From the NCBI GenBank assembly GCA_032622095.1, contig CP136068.1, positions 124,005,989 through 124,069,988 on the forward strand: a stretch of 64,000 nucleotides of DNA. Direction: 5' to 3'. The stretch comes from Siphonodentalium dalli (taxonomy: Eukaryota; Mollusca; Scaphopoda; Gadilida; Siphonodentaliidae). Of the stretch, positions 26,201 through 32,225 are shown one piece after another (the first letter of the stretch is position 1; every line of letters starts with the position of its first letter). The translations under genes were made by a program, and so were the position numbers. The notes beneath the pieces were generated by a model. That model saw only the letters and a program-made list of their open reading frames with translations, did not search any database and had not been told where the DNA came from.

Positions 26201-29091
26201 ATTCGAGTATCACCTAGTACCGTGTACCGCGATACTCAACACTCAGTACCGGTACCGTGAAAGTTGTCTAAGTACCGACGGTTCCGGTACCGGTACTGGT
26301 ACCGTTGAGAAGCCTGATTCAAGTCTCAGAGTAAATATTAATTGTAACTATACCCGTCATTGTCATGTGTATGGAGATCAATATACAGTTTATTTTAATA
26401 GCACTATATATCGTTCACAATGACCTATTGGAGCGTATTTACTGTTTACGGAGGCATGTGCAAAATGCGTATATAAATAGTTAATTGTTGTTCCTACGTG
26501 ATTCCCTGACTACAACAAAAGGCGTGCAAAACTTTATTTTTGGTCGACTTAAATAAATGGTGATTACACATGGACATACCTTTTCAGGGAGATCGCGTGA
26601 GCTTCGCAACATTTGACACATTCTCTGCGGTACGCTATGACGCGATCGTCGCATTCTGTGACGCGATACAGACTGGCAACTACGTCTTCTTCATTACAAA
26701 GGTTCGTTTGCTTTATCGTAATATCATGTTCCTCATCACGACGACTGCCATCACCAACACAACCATCACCATCATCGCATCCACAGCCATCACCATCATA
26801 ATCACCACTTCCACCACAAACATCACGATCACCATCACCACAACCATCGCCACCATCACTCCACAACCTTTACCAACACAATAATAACCATAGTCACCAC
26901 CACAACCATCACGACCCTCACTACCACACACATCATCACCATCGGCTCACAACCATCACCGTCATCATCACCATCGACAACACAATAATCTCAATCACAC
27001 GGGAACATGGTTGGAGGGTCTCCGTAACGTTGGTGGTGTTAACAATTGAATTCACAAAACGGCACCCGCCCCTTGTACCAGGTCAATGTCCCAAGTTCGC
27101 ATAATTCCATTTGGACCTCTTGGCTTGGGATTTCCTAATCGGTACCTCATATGTCCCCTTATTGTATTTTGAATTGACCAGCCACCACAACCAAAGAGGA
27201 AGTAAAGGCAACTTCAAGAACAACAATACATTTTAATGTGTCTTTTTCATTCTGACAAAATTGTTCAACCACCCTTATCACCCATGTTTGCTCCCAACCA
27301 CCCTTATATAATCCAAAACAAATCGAATGACATAATTATATTCTAATTGACATACATGTAATAATAAATTTAGACATTAACGTTGACAGCATTACGCTAA
27401 TCTCTTGCGTCACTGCGATTGCCGATAATAAATGTGTAATAATATTAGGCCGGGTTTTGGGGCTAATCATGTGATACATGATATATCCTGTATATGCACG
27501 TACATGCGTTCTGTGTGCACCTGTTATGTATATAATGCGTATATACCATGTGTGGTTTTGATTATTCCATATGTATACTGTTGCTTTGCAATACATTATT
27601 TCATTGTAAAACTTTTCTCAAAACCATTGATCTGCGTTTGCATTCCTTCCCTGCAACAATTACATGTGGTTTTCACTTCAATTCAGGACGAACCAAACAA
27701 TCGAATGGGAACTCCTACAAAGGATTTTTTTAACAGCACATATTCTAGCAACTTGATCTACACCTTAGCTTACAGAAGTGTCTGGGGCATGGTCGTCCAA
27801 AAAGGAGGTAAGATGTTTGATAGTGAGTTTCTTTGGCATGGTCGTACAAAAGAGATGTACGATATTTGATGATGTATCCAGTATCATAATGTACAAACAT
27901 GGACATTTGGTATCGCCATTGTTGGACACGAAACGGTACAAATCGCTTAGTTTAAAAGATTTAGACAATTTTGATATTATTTTCGCGTAAACGTTCACAG
28001 AACTACATGTAATCATGGAAACCAATGGACATTTCCACAACTGTCAATCAAGATATTTTTTACCAATCAGCGACTGAGTCGGTCGCTTGTTGTTTTAAAA
28101 TGCTTTAGTTATCACGATTTTTATATTCGGAAAGGATTTCAGTGTTAAATGTCCAATTTTCAAGCAAGTCAAATCATAGTTTACTGAATTGTTGCGTTGA
28201 TGATAGAAATAAATCTACGATTATATAACCAGGGTCCACCCATGGGGGCACAATATTTGATTTGACCAAATATTTAGTCAAAATGAAAATAACATTTGCC
28301 AAATGTTTTTAGAAGTTGCCAACATGCTGTCAGTTTCTGCAACATTGATTCTTATATTTCGACAACAGTTGTTTGATAAAATGTTGATATCGATAGAAAG
28401 AAGTTAGTTATTAATAATTCTCGCGTCTCTACTTTTCTGTCAGATTAACTGCATCTTGATACAATTCAATTCAATTTCAATTTAGTTAATATTCTCATCG
28501 TATGGTAATAAACATCGAGAAGAAAGGTTTTAGAATTCACAATATTATGTATTGTATATATTTATAATATATCACAATTTTCTATATGAATAAAACAGAT
28601 CGGTGTATATCCGCAACCATGCATGTATACAATAGTAGATACTATCAGGTGTGAGGGGGTTGAGTCATGTGTTGTTAGGCATCAGGGGTGGTTTATCTAA
28701 CATATGTTAAAACCGGTGTTAACTGTTCGTAACTTTATAAAACATCACTATTAAAATTACTGAGTTTCATGGAATGAATGTCTCAATACTCATGTTGTAT
28801 TGTGAGTGGAGAGATTGATCGGTAGTGATTGACCGATATGATCTATTGGGGAATTAAAAAGTGACCGGCCAACTAGTGCAACTGGTGCACTTGCCTTGTC
28901 ACATAGCATCCGTAAGATGCCTGATTACTCTTTATATACATTTTTCAGAAGCAGAACCACATTGCGAGACTTTAAAGAGAAAACAGGCTGGACAGAGCTA
29001 CCCAGATAGATTGATCATGGAGTGGGAACTAAGAGTTGTAGCCGGCGTGGCGACTCTGGAATTCTGCACTTTTACATACGAAGTTGTATGA
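1869..29091 (+). CDS. Nine-exon secreted protein: PAN-like + EGF/EB-like + ILEI domain
   Basis: Joining the nine exons gives 1233 nt (410 aa plus TGA) with every splice phase matching: 0, 1, 1, 1, 0, 0, 0, 1. The order is signal peptide (about 14-40, if translation starts at the inner Met), PAN/apple-like Cys region (54-110), EGF-like segment (126-158), two six-Cys modules (158-201, 202-248), ILEI-like domain (about 250-364) and a 46-residue tail with two Cys. ILEI hallmarks seen are ARGVGIYEFDQTTG, TFDTF, FITKDE and YRSVWGMVVQKG, which match the RG-(x)-FDT-DE-(Y/F)R-x-x-W-x-x-x-x-x-KG pattern of FAM3/PANDER domains. The protein is probably extracellular; binding partner and function are unknown. 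ATTAAA follows the stop. The assembly is by eye, so extra small exons cannot be excluded. Confidence 0.78.
2685..3340 (+). mobile_element. Non-LTR retrotransposon 3' fragment
   Basis: The + frame from about 2686 reads LNCLGMSSVW, then LRDIYIQEWW, one in-frame TAA, FYRIIKSNFERDNYLS, the zinc-knuckle-like CTLCNIEFGDEYHMVLTC, and ends VLEIFRSA-stop at about 3150. This is the C-terminal end of a LINE polyprotein. The minus-strand LINE at 47372-50219 carries the same module (CTLCNQGKVGDELRYLIEC). The copy is 5'-truncated and finishes with a TTGATTGATTGATTG tail near 3336. It lies inside intron 1 of the main gene. Confidence 0.75.
3341..4220. other. Intron 1 stretch without recognised features
   Basis: No coding homology, element ends or tandem array recognised. 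The open frames here are short and lack splice context. Confidence 0.45.
4221..4622. mobile_element. Foldback MITE with ~64-bp inverted arms
   Basis: The left end ATTATCTAGACTATGAAC is mirrored by GTTCATAGTCTAGATAAT at the right end. The arms continue imperfectly through CGCTTAGTCTACC / GGTAGACTGAGCG to TGACTGTCTGCG / CGCAGACAGTTA. The spacer is about 270 bp and non-coding. The superfamily is not assigned, since no convincing target duplication was seen. Confidence 0.6.
4812..4860 (+). repeat. CAATCA-type tail
   Basis: GTGTGCGACATTAAACCCCA is followed by ATCAATTAATCAATCAATCA. This is the same tail type as at 55-128. It starts about 190 bp after the right arm of the 4221-4622 foldback. Confidence 0.4.
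5300..6795. mobile_element. Complex foldback element with direct and inverted repeats
   Basis: Large inverted arms span about 5500-6015 and 6317-6795. The segment AGTTGTCATGATATCAATTA at 5523 is mirrored near 6750-6770, and the GCATCCCTAC / GTAGGGATGC, GCGGAGTAG / CTACTCCGC and GAGAGTACACAATTTTC / GAAAATTGTGTACTCTC pairs lie within the arms. In addition a ~250-bp direct repeat (about 5300-5570 and 5917-6155) lies partly in the left arm and spacer. It has no coding capacity and lies in intron 1. It is probably a MITE that underwent internal duplication. Confidence 0.65.
6796..7877. other. End of intron 1, no recognised features
   Basis: About 1.1 kb with no recognised repeat or coding homology. 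The last bases form the AATTTGCAG acceptor of exon 2. Confidence 0.45.
7878..7974 (+). CDS. Exon 2: EGF-like segment
   Basis: The acceptor is TTTGCAG and the donor CCAG|GTAAGA; the exon enters in phase 0 and leaves one base of a Gly codon. It encodes 32 residues containing DDYCWNGQPQ and KCECGPGFVGSCCQ, a classic C-x-C-x-x-G-(F/Y)-x-G-x-C EGF-like end. It is shorter than a full six-Cys EGF domain, so either it pairs with cysteines of exon 1 or exon 3, or part of the domain is missing. Reading past the donor enters the intron and is not coding. Confidence 0.7.
8482..8548. repeat. 67-nt near-perfect palindrome, copy 1a
   Basis: It starts CCAATGCATTCTCTTATATA, ends with the exact complement, and has a short centre around CGACCATAGGTAG. 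It can form a stem of about 26 bp plus an inner stem. Confidence 0.75.
8630..8696. repeat. 67-nt near-perfect palindrome, copy 1b (inverted)
   Basis: Reverse complement of copy 1a except around the centre (GGCGACCTATGGTCGA), lying 81 bp downstream. Confidence 0.75.
8728..9406. other. Intron 2 stretch, no recognised gene
   Basis: It contains a CAATCAACCAATCAATCAATG run (about 9292-9312), another CAATCA-type repeat, just before a LINE fragment. Otherwise nothing is recognised. Confidence 0.4.
9407..10235 (+). mobile_element. Non-LTR retrotransposon fragment (RT thumb and C-terminus)
   Basis: The first frame reads QWCANRLSLHDNKTRYIMF, then VKFLGIEMDENLSYNAHI and KVANANFAFKKVKQLS, the region following the catalytic YADD of LINE reverse transcriptases. 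A frameshift near 9920-9970 moves to a second frame with YIYKLGISLFMLDCRNDRLP, AIWNDLNRKL and FRRTFISECI, ending at 10235. The catalytic core is absent, so the copy is 5'-truncated and dead. It resembles Jockey/CR1-type C-termini; the clade is uncertain. It lies in intron 2. Confidence 0.75.
10236..10639. other. Intron 2 stretch, nothing recognised
   Basis: May include the 3'UTR of the preceding LINE fragment. No clear poly-A or microsatellite tail marks its end. Confidence 0.35.
10640..10893 (+). repeat. Probable retroelement 3'UTR with TCTC tail
   Basis: A CCTCCCCAGGCAAGGAGCAC / GTCTGG / CCCAGATGGG stretch, then an AT-rich end with GTCAATAAATCA and a (TC)n-rich tail at about 10870-10893. 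Terminal simple repeats are usual for CR1-like LINE 3' ends. No coding sequence remains. Confidence 0.35.
10894..11817. other. End of intron 2, nothing recognised
   Basis: Only short unsupported frames. The intron ends in CTGTTGCAG, the acceptor of exon 3. An AG 16 bases earlier (11800-11801) would give an in-frame stop and is rejected. Confidence 0.45.
11818..11949 (+). CDS. Exon 3: six-Cys EGF/EB-like module 1
   Basis: Symmetric phase 1-1 exon with acceptor TTGCAG and donor GCAA|GTGAGT. It encodes GLKYGDYCWLMCQAD, TQCNATSATCDCDQYFEF and GDPLGTCSA. The pattern C-x3-C-x7-C-x6-C-x-C-x12-C matches exon 4, so exons 3 and 4 are an internal duplication. Phase 1-1 exons are the usual class of shuffled extracellular modules. 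It resembles EB/EGF-like domains. Confidence 0.72.
12084..12170 (+). pseudogene. Possible relict EGF-like exon
   Basis: The + frame reads SFWCQCAIVGYEGPACRLLK, a C-x-C-x3-GYEGPAC EGF-like end, between exons 3 and 4. No acceptor AG with a pyrimidine tract precedes it in frame and no GT donor is obvious, so it does not join the transcript as read. It could be a decayed third copy of the module in exons 3/4 or of exon 2. Confidence 0.3.
12171..13226. other. Intron 3, nothing further recognised
   Basis: Contains a GGACCAGACCGGGGC / GTCCGGC stretch near 12318-12350 without a defined unit. No other coding or repeat signal. Confidence 0.4.
13227..13364 (+). CDS. Exon 4: six-Cys EGF/EB-like module 2
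   Basis: Phase 1-1 exon; acceptor ATTGTAG, donor TCGA|GTAAGT. It encodes VGAAHGAVCYQLCSAYGTEC and LALHTCQCKQYHKTS, then VLGTCDSS. The cysteine order and the closing LGTC match exon 3 (PLGTCSA). Such modules sit between adhesive N- and C-terminal domains in many secreted invertebrate proteins. Confidence 0.72.
13365..14706. other. Intron 4, nothing recognised
   Basis: Gene-free 1.3 kb. Open frames near 13577, 14029 and 14332 show no family resemblance, codon bias or splice context. Confidence 0.45.
14707..14765 (+). CDS. Exon 5: start of ILEI-like domain
   Basis: Enters in phase 1 (completing a Thr codon) after TTTTGCAG and ends GTG|GTAAAT in phase 0. It encodes PNFDISARGFQVYVYRNGV, matching the N-terminal strand pattern of ILEI/PANDER domains (I-x-S-x-GF ... 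I-x-VNG). With 59 nt it is one of the smallest exons; its placement rests on phase and on continuity of the domain with exons 6-8. Confidence 0.65.
14785..16905 (-). mobile_element. Degenerate non-LTR retrotransposon (RT to C-terminus)
   Basis: Minus-strand frames give PIFKKGEKTDPCNYRPISLL (about 16870-16810), FCDISKAFERVWHKGL (motif A), SGVPQGYILGPFLFSIFTND (motif B) and the motif C equivalent RLFANDTCIF, where the usual (F/Y)ADD has become FAND. A second frame (15977-15360) holds the C-terminus with TKFTLDKL/ARVVFGLTRSSSNANLLNELGW, WNCVANDIKLKFYEAFKS and CTCGSPVEDAERLFMYC. Frameshifts lie near 16660 and 15950. It is 5'-truncated. The 3'UTR probably reaches about 14785. Jockey/CR1-like; inserted antisense in intron 5. 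Confidence 0.82.
16906..17530. other. Intron 5 stretch, possible LINE 3'UTR debris
   Basis: A GC-containing block near 17335-17400 (GGGGGATGGCATAATCTGGC ... CCATCCATCCCC) lies next to an AT-rich run, resembling a retroelement 3' end in minus orientation. Not assigned. Confidence 0.3.
17531..18151. mobile_element. Foldback MITE with 158-bp inverted arms
   Basis: Arms 17531-17688 and 17994-18151 are near-perfect inverted repeats (TATAAGACC ... TTTTATCC and its complement) around a 305-bp spacer. Both arms encode the same open frame (ITYKLFQMAKSH...), but this is simply the mirrored repeat. TATA at the outermost ends suggests a TA target, as for Tc1/mariner-type MITEs (inference). Confidence 0.65.
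18458..18511 (+). repeat. 13-bp minisatellite, about 4 copies
   Basis: Unit ACTATTTCTGTTT repeated perfectly four times in intron 5. Confidence 0.85.
18738..19237 (-). mobile_element. Non-autonomous TTAA-flanked element, copy B (inverted)
   Basis: Starts TTAAAGGCACGTGAGGCC and ends CCGTACCTTTAA. It is the inverted copy of 170-671 with few differences, so the two insertions are fairly recent or similarly old. It lies in intron 5. Confidence 0.65.
19238..19705. other. End of intron 5, nothing recognised
   Basis: AT-rich; ends CTTACTCTTCACAG, the acceptor of exon 6. Confidence 0.4.
19706..19759 (+). CDS. Exon 6: ILEI-like domain, second part
   Basis: Phase 0-0 exon of 54 nt encoding WQGAPARGVGIYEFDQTT, with a pyrimidine-rich acceptor and donor ACG|GTGAGT. 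The RG followed by a hydrophobic strand and a D-x-x-TG turn (the Gly comes from exon 7) is the hallmark RGxxVxxxDxxTG block of ILEI domains. Short but well supported by both neighbours. Confidence 0.7.
19909..19966. repeat. 58-nt hairpin repeat
   Basis: GGAAATGTTCAAATAATAAG is mirrored by CTATTATATGAACATTTCC around a GGTCGTTT loop. A related hairpin at 60817-60888 lies in inverted orientation, with the shared flank GACGAGTAGTT. Confidence 0.6.
19967..20458. other. Intron 6 stretch with weak TATG/TGTG run
   Basis: A short GTATGTATGTGTGTATGCAT-like run sits near 20203-20240. Otherwise nothing recognised. Confidence 0.35.
20459..20790 (+). repeat. Degenerate ~127-bp tandem repeat, about 2.7 copies
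   Basis: Each unit begins GGGTCAAAT-x-x-TGA-CC, then GACCTGA...TTGACATTCAAAA, TCAATTCAAGGTCAAATC, and ends with ACTTTTGTCC...GGAGTGTTT. The three units are diverged. Non-coding. Confidence 0.65.
20940..22380 (+). repeat. Diverged dispersed repeat units
   Basis: The blocks near 21014-21160 and 22170-22310 share GGAAAG-TGAA-T-CTA-GTAATACT, the CTGGCGAC segment and GATAGCTC-CATCT. A partial third unit lies at about 21345-21400. They look like old copies of one repeat. The open frames in this stretch are not supported as genes. Confidence 0.4.
22389..22695 (+). repeat. Two tandem copies of a ~170-bp AT-rich 3'-end-like unit
   Basis: Starts at 22389 and 22559, sharing TTTTTATGTTCACTTTATAA, CACTGAGTCATCTTTGTCAT and the CATAAAT block. 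The first unit ends ATTAAATAAAGTTGAATTCC, a polyadenylation-like retroelement end. Confidence 0.65.
22696..24604. other. Intron 6 stretch, nothing recognised
   Basis: Only a local doublet TTTTATTCCGAGTTGGC near 22874-22908. No coding homology or element ends. Confidence 0.4.
24605..26316. mobile_element. Non-autonomous hAT-like element
   Basis: Inverted ends CAGGCTTCTCA and TGAGAAGCCTG, each followed inwards by GGTACC/CCGGTACCGG-rich palindromic subterminal sequence (24620-24690 and 26215-26305). CAGG ends with such subterminal palindromes fit hAT elements. A clean 8-bp target duplication was not seen. No transposase frame; it contains the 42-bp minisatellite at 25671-25879. In intron 6. Confidence 0.6.
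25671..25879 (+). repeat. 42-bp minisatellite, 5 copies
   Basis: Unit GTTTAGGTCACAGTATGTGT plus a TATGTTTCTATACTC-TTAGAAGT half, at 25671, 25712, 25754, 25796 and 25838. Because 42 is divisible by 3 it keeps an open frame repeating a 14-residue unit, which is incidental. Confidence 0.85.
26588..26701 (+). CDS. Exon 7: ILEI-like domain, FDT segment
   Basis: Phase 0-0 exon of 38 codons after CTTTTTCAG-type sequence (CCTTTTCAG), with donor AAG|GTTCGT, weaker than the other donors. It encodes GDRVSFATFDTFSAVRYDAI and AFCDAIQTGNYVFFITK. The FDT-F and the buried strand followed by DE at the start of exon 8 are the ILEI core (x-FDT ... G-x-x-V-x-x-x-x-x-DE). Without this exon the domain lacks its centre; with it the domain is continuous. 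Downstream lies an ACC/ATC-rich simple repeat. Confidence 0.72.
26728..26990 (+). repeat. Degenerate ACC/ATC low-complexity repeat
   Basis: CACCATCACC-type triplets with many variants, open in several frames on both strands. Intronic. Confidence 0.85.
26991..27686. other. End of intron 7, nothing recognised
   Basis: Contains a repeated CCACCCTTAT near 27270-27308. The intron ends CTTCAATTCAG. Confidence 0.4.
27687..27807 (+). CDS. Exon 8: end of ILEI-like domain
   Basis: Enters in phase 0, leaves one base (GGAG|GTAAGA). It encodes DEPNNRMGTPTKDFFNSTYS, then SNLIYTLAYRSVWGMVVQKG. The last part matches the ILEI C-terminal signature (S-x-x-I-x-x-L-x-(F/Y)R-x-x-W-x-x-(V/I)-x-x-KG). One N-x-T sequon (NST) is present. 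The strongest single piece of evidence for the domain call. Confidence 0.75.
27808..28239. other. Intron 8 first part, nothing recognised
   Basis: A short local similarity to the end of exon 8 (GGCATGGTCGT-CAAAA at 27836) looks like a tiny duplication. Not spliced as read. Confidence 0.35.
28240..28880 (+). mobile_element. Degraded hAT-like element related to 34142-34703
   Basis: Shares with the 34-kb element the runs TTTGCCAAATG, GATATCGATAGAAAG-AGTTAGTTA, TTAACTGCATCTTGATA, ACTTTATAAAACA-CACTA and TGATTGACC-ATAT. The right end with the terminal inverted repeat is missing. Lies in intron 8, 70 bp before exon 9. Confidence 0.45.
28949..29091 (+). CDS. Exon 9: C-terminal tail and stop
   Basis: After TACATTTTTCAG; the first two bases complete a Glu codon. 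It encodes AEPHCETLKRKQAGQSYPDR, LIMEWELRVVAGVATLEFC and TFTYEVV-stop (TGA 29089-29091). Two cysteines may pair with each other. No domain recognised beyond the ILEI part. ATTAAA begins 8 bases after the stop. Confidence 0.68.
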
Positions 29092-29098
29092 TTGTTCT

Positions 29099-29104
29099 AT
29101 TAAA
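29099..29104 (+). promoter_or_regulatory. Possible polyadenylation signal ATTAAA
   Basis: The common AATAAA variant lies right behind the TGA of the main gene. This would give a very short 3'UTR; a longer UTR running into the MITE at 29199 is also possible. Confidence 0.35.
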
Positions 29105-29198
29105 CATTCAGAGCAAACTTATTTCTCGAACTGTGTTCGTCCCGGAATTATGGTTTAGGGTTTGTTCATGTCTCACAGGTGACTTCACAGGTGAAGAA

Positions 29199-29523
29199 TG
29201 TCTGTCATTTGCAGAATGAGGTCCAAAGCTGTCGAATGGAGACCTCATTATGCTTAGGGCTCATCTTCTGGGAAGTATCTATTGTCCCAAATTAAAATTG
29301 TTTTAGTTACTTTTTCCCTTCTGTTCAGTTTTTGTATCCCCTAATTCGCAGAAGATAAATGCATACTCCAGGTGACTAATTGATGAACATCAACTTACAC
29401 TGGGGAAACTGAATCATTGGTATCTCATAGTAGTTGAAGCCTAAGTAGAATAAGGTCCCCATTGGGTGAATTTTATTTTTCGTTAGCCCCTCTCTGGTGA
29501 CCTCATTATGCAAATGGCAGACA
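29199..29523. mobile_element. 325-bp MITE with 25-bp inverted ends
   Basis: Left TGTCTGTCATTTGCAGAATG, right end the complement of TGTCTGCCATTTGCATAATG, both continuing AGGTC; two mismatches. No target duplication recognised. Immediately downstream of the main gene. Confidence 0.6.
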
Positions 29524-30001
29524 CGCTATTTCAGTGGTTGCTGTAACTATCCATGTACTGTACGTTAATGAATCCTTCCCTTATAGCTGGCCATGCATAA
29601 ATATGCCCTGTCGGATTGGACCCTATAAAACCACCATATGTACGTTCACAATACCGGAAAATAAGTATATGGGACACACACGGCCTTTAGTATGGGAATT
29701 GATAGCCATATGTCGACTTTGAAACACACAGGGTGGTGGTAACAATTTATCTTACAAATCATCCCATAAAAATGCAATAGAATTCAATTTAAATCTCAAC
29801 TATTTTATTACGCGGAACACACAACGTGACTATTCAAATAAGCTTTGGCTGGAGTCCGATTCAATGATGAGTCGACGATATTTACGTTTCGAATGTTCGA
29901 CATAATTGTCACTTTAATAGGATAATTGTAATATTTGATGGTGTAATGTCCTTGGATGGTAATAGTGTTGGCGAGATGCAATGCAGGAGATGACTATCCA
30001 T
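29524..30001. other. Gene-free stretch
   Basis: Nothing recognised. Confidence 0.4.
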
Positions 30002-30932
30002 TCACTGTTTTAACGAATTTCGTACTGTCCGACACTTCAGCAATCGATTTCTGACTTGCCGCATTCGCAGTGTATCAGCAATTCTAGTTGGAGCGGAATT
30101 CGAATTGTCAACATTGGTATCAGAAGTTGGTGTTCGTTTTGGTGCTATGTAGAGGATATCCGACATTTTTCGTTTCATTTCTACAGACGCAACAGAATAC
30201 TTATTCACACTGGCAATATTTATGTGACCTGAAAGCTGTGCAATGGTGTTAGGAGTAATGTCGCTATGAAGAAGTCGAGTGCACGTTGTTTTCCGCACGC
30301 ATTTATTGGTCTTTCTACCAGGAAGTTTACTTTTCTCTGTCATATTCTTCTTTAGTTTGGCCAATGCGTGTTCACCCATAGGTTGAGCCTTATACCAGAA
30401 AGGTGAGTCTGGTTTCTGATTATGCTTAACTTGAATGTAAAATGGTGAATCAGGCTGCAGAGTGTTCAATGGGCACTTTGATTCAAAAAGGTTGTAGGCT
30501 GCAACTGGACATTCTGTAGCTGGAACTCCAGGGATTGCTAATGCTTTCGGATTGAATGCTCGATGGTGAGTATTGACACTTTCTCCTGTTCGGATTGTTG
30601 TCGTCCTTCTCAAGTGCAATGTCACCCCATCGCAAACTATGTTGCTCTTTTCTAGTACGCATGCCGAATAATTTAGCATTATTGTACCACATCAGATTTG
30701 TTAAACCGTAGTGATAGTCAACACTCAGCACTGATCTCTCCCTAAGAAGAACTTCTTCAATTTCCGTTATAGGTTCCGCTGCATTTCGGCGATTGCCGTT
30801 GCCAGCTTCTCTCAACTGCTTCCTCTTGCTTGATAACACCACCCTGGAACCTTCAAGTTGAGGAAAAATAGCTAAAGTGTAAGATACAATGTCATTACCT
30901 TCTCTAATGACGATTTCAGCGACGTCCGTCAT
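30002..30932 (-). pseudogene. Crypton-type tyrosine recombinase remnant
   Basis: The minus strand from ATG 30932 reads LTNLMWYNNAKLFGMRTRKE and HSLRWGDIALEKDD, then a frameshift near 30600 leads to CPVAAYNLFESKCP, DSPFYIQ, W-x-x-x-PMGEHALAKLKKNM, TNKCVRKTTC and QLSGHINIASVNKYSV, ending at 30002. This is the order of the DUF3504/Crypton recombinase domain found in KIAA1958/QRICH1/ZMYM-like proteins and Crypton DNA transposons. Arg, GH and Tyr positions remain, but the His of the HxxR motif appears to be Lys (N-K-C-V-R). Frameshifted and probably inactive. The N-terminal DNA-binding half was not found. Confidence 0.7.
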
Positions 30933-31805
30933 AAATTCCGGACAAACTCCGCGCGCCGATTTCCGACTTGCTTTATATCGTTATCAGCGCTGCTGCAATG
31001 ACGAGTTTCCTGGATATCATGTTTGTGACTCGTACTTAATCACTTAAAGGGTCGTATATGCAGCAAAAATCATGGGATATGCGCCAATGTGAACTGATAA
31101 ATCGCATGATAAATACAGATCGTTTTTATCAGCCCATAAACTATGTAAGAAAATTGGTGCACAGAGGTAACAAGACACGGGGATTGTCACTGGATATGTG
31201 CCGTTCTCAAATGATGTAAAGGCACTAATAATGATCAAGCATGAGCGTTTATTAGTAGCTGTACCGGCATTCCATGCTTATCACCCCTCATGTTGACGGA
31301 AAATATCCTAGTGGAGATAATAAAGATTGTCCTCAATTATAAGCTTTTATGACCATTTCTATGTCTACTATATAATTTGAGACTTCCGTATATATATGTG
31401 TGTGTATATATGTGGGTACTTCATGGAATCGAAAACGCGTGTACAGATTGAGCTCACATTTCGTATATAAGTGTAAAATCCCAACGACACCGCCGTGGTC
31501 GCGTTTTGGAGAAGCTCAGAGCACCCGTTCTCCAATCTCAGTCACAAAAAACGGCACTGCGGTGGTTAATCAAGTGATAATTTAATGAGCGTTTGTTTTT
31601 GACGCATCGCTAGATATACGGGATTTTGAGTGGTTTCCTATGCGGGGAGATTTATTGGATGCCATAGTACTCTTACAAGATTTCTGCAATATAATTGCCT
31701 CAAAGTGTTCAGCATCATTGTTATAGTATGTATGACACTTATGTCAGGGCTTAGGGGGGGGGGGGTAATTAGTGTGGATATAGGCATAATGCTTCTCAGA
31801 AATCC
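30933..31805. other. Gene-free stretch with a short poly-G run
   Basis: A run of G sits at about 31754-31765. Otherwise nothing recognised. Confidence 0.4.
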
Positions 31806-32103
31806 CGGCAGACGAGATCTCGGAAACGGGTGGAGCTATCGACTTAAAATTTGGTATGTGAATGTATCTTGCCCCGGATACGAATTTTATCGGTCGCCGA
31901 GTCCGTGCGACGCCAGCTTCGCGCATGCGCAGACAAGATCTCGGAAACGGGTGGAGCTATCGACTTGAAATTTGGTATGTGAATGTATCTTGCCCCGGAT
32001 ACGAATTTTATCGGGTCGCCGAGCCCGTGCGACGCCAGCTTCGCGCATGCGCAGACCAGATCTCGGAAACGGGTGGAGCTATCGACTTGAAATTTGGTTT
32101 TTG
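31806..32103 (+). repeat. ~121-bp tandem repeat, about 2.4 copies
   Basis: Units start AGATCTCGGAAACGGGTGGA at 31815, 31936 and 32058 and contain CCCCGGATACGAATTTTATC and GCGCATGCGCAGAC. GC-richer than its surroundings. Open frames through it are incidental. Confidence 0.8.
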
Positions 32104-32225
32104 AATAGCCCGGACAACGTCGGGCTCATCATTAACTCATTGAAAAACAAAAAATTAAAAATATTTAAAATTGTCATGTTGCTGACGATTGCCGCCAGTG
32201 GCGGGCTAACCTGCTAGTATTATAT
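32104..32225 (+). repeat. Repeat shared in inverse with 62163-62290
   Basis: CAGTGGCGGGCTAACCTGCTAG at its right end is mirrored by CTAGCAGGTTAGCCCGCCACTG at 62163. Both are followed inwards by a CATGTTnCTGAC / AATTGTCATG stretch and an AT-rich run. A small hairpin GCCCGGACAACGTCGGGC lies at 32109. Confidence 0.5.

Noticed and set aside
26564-26931. Gly/Asp-rich and Thr/Ile-rich open frames on both strands
   Set aside because: Low-complexity translation of the ACC/ATC repeat; only 26588-26701 (+) is supported as an exon.
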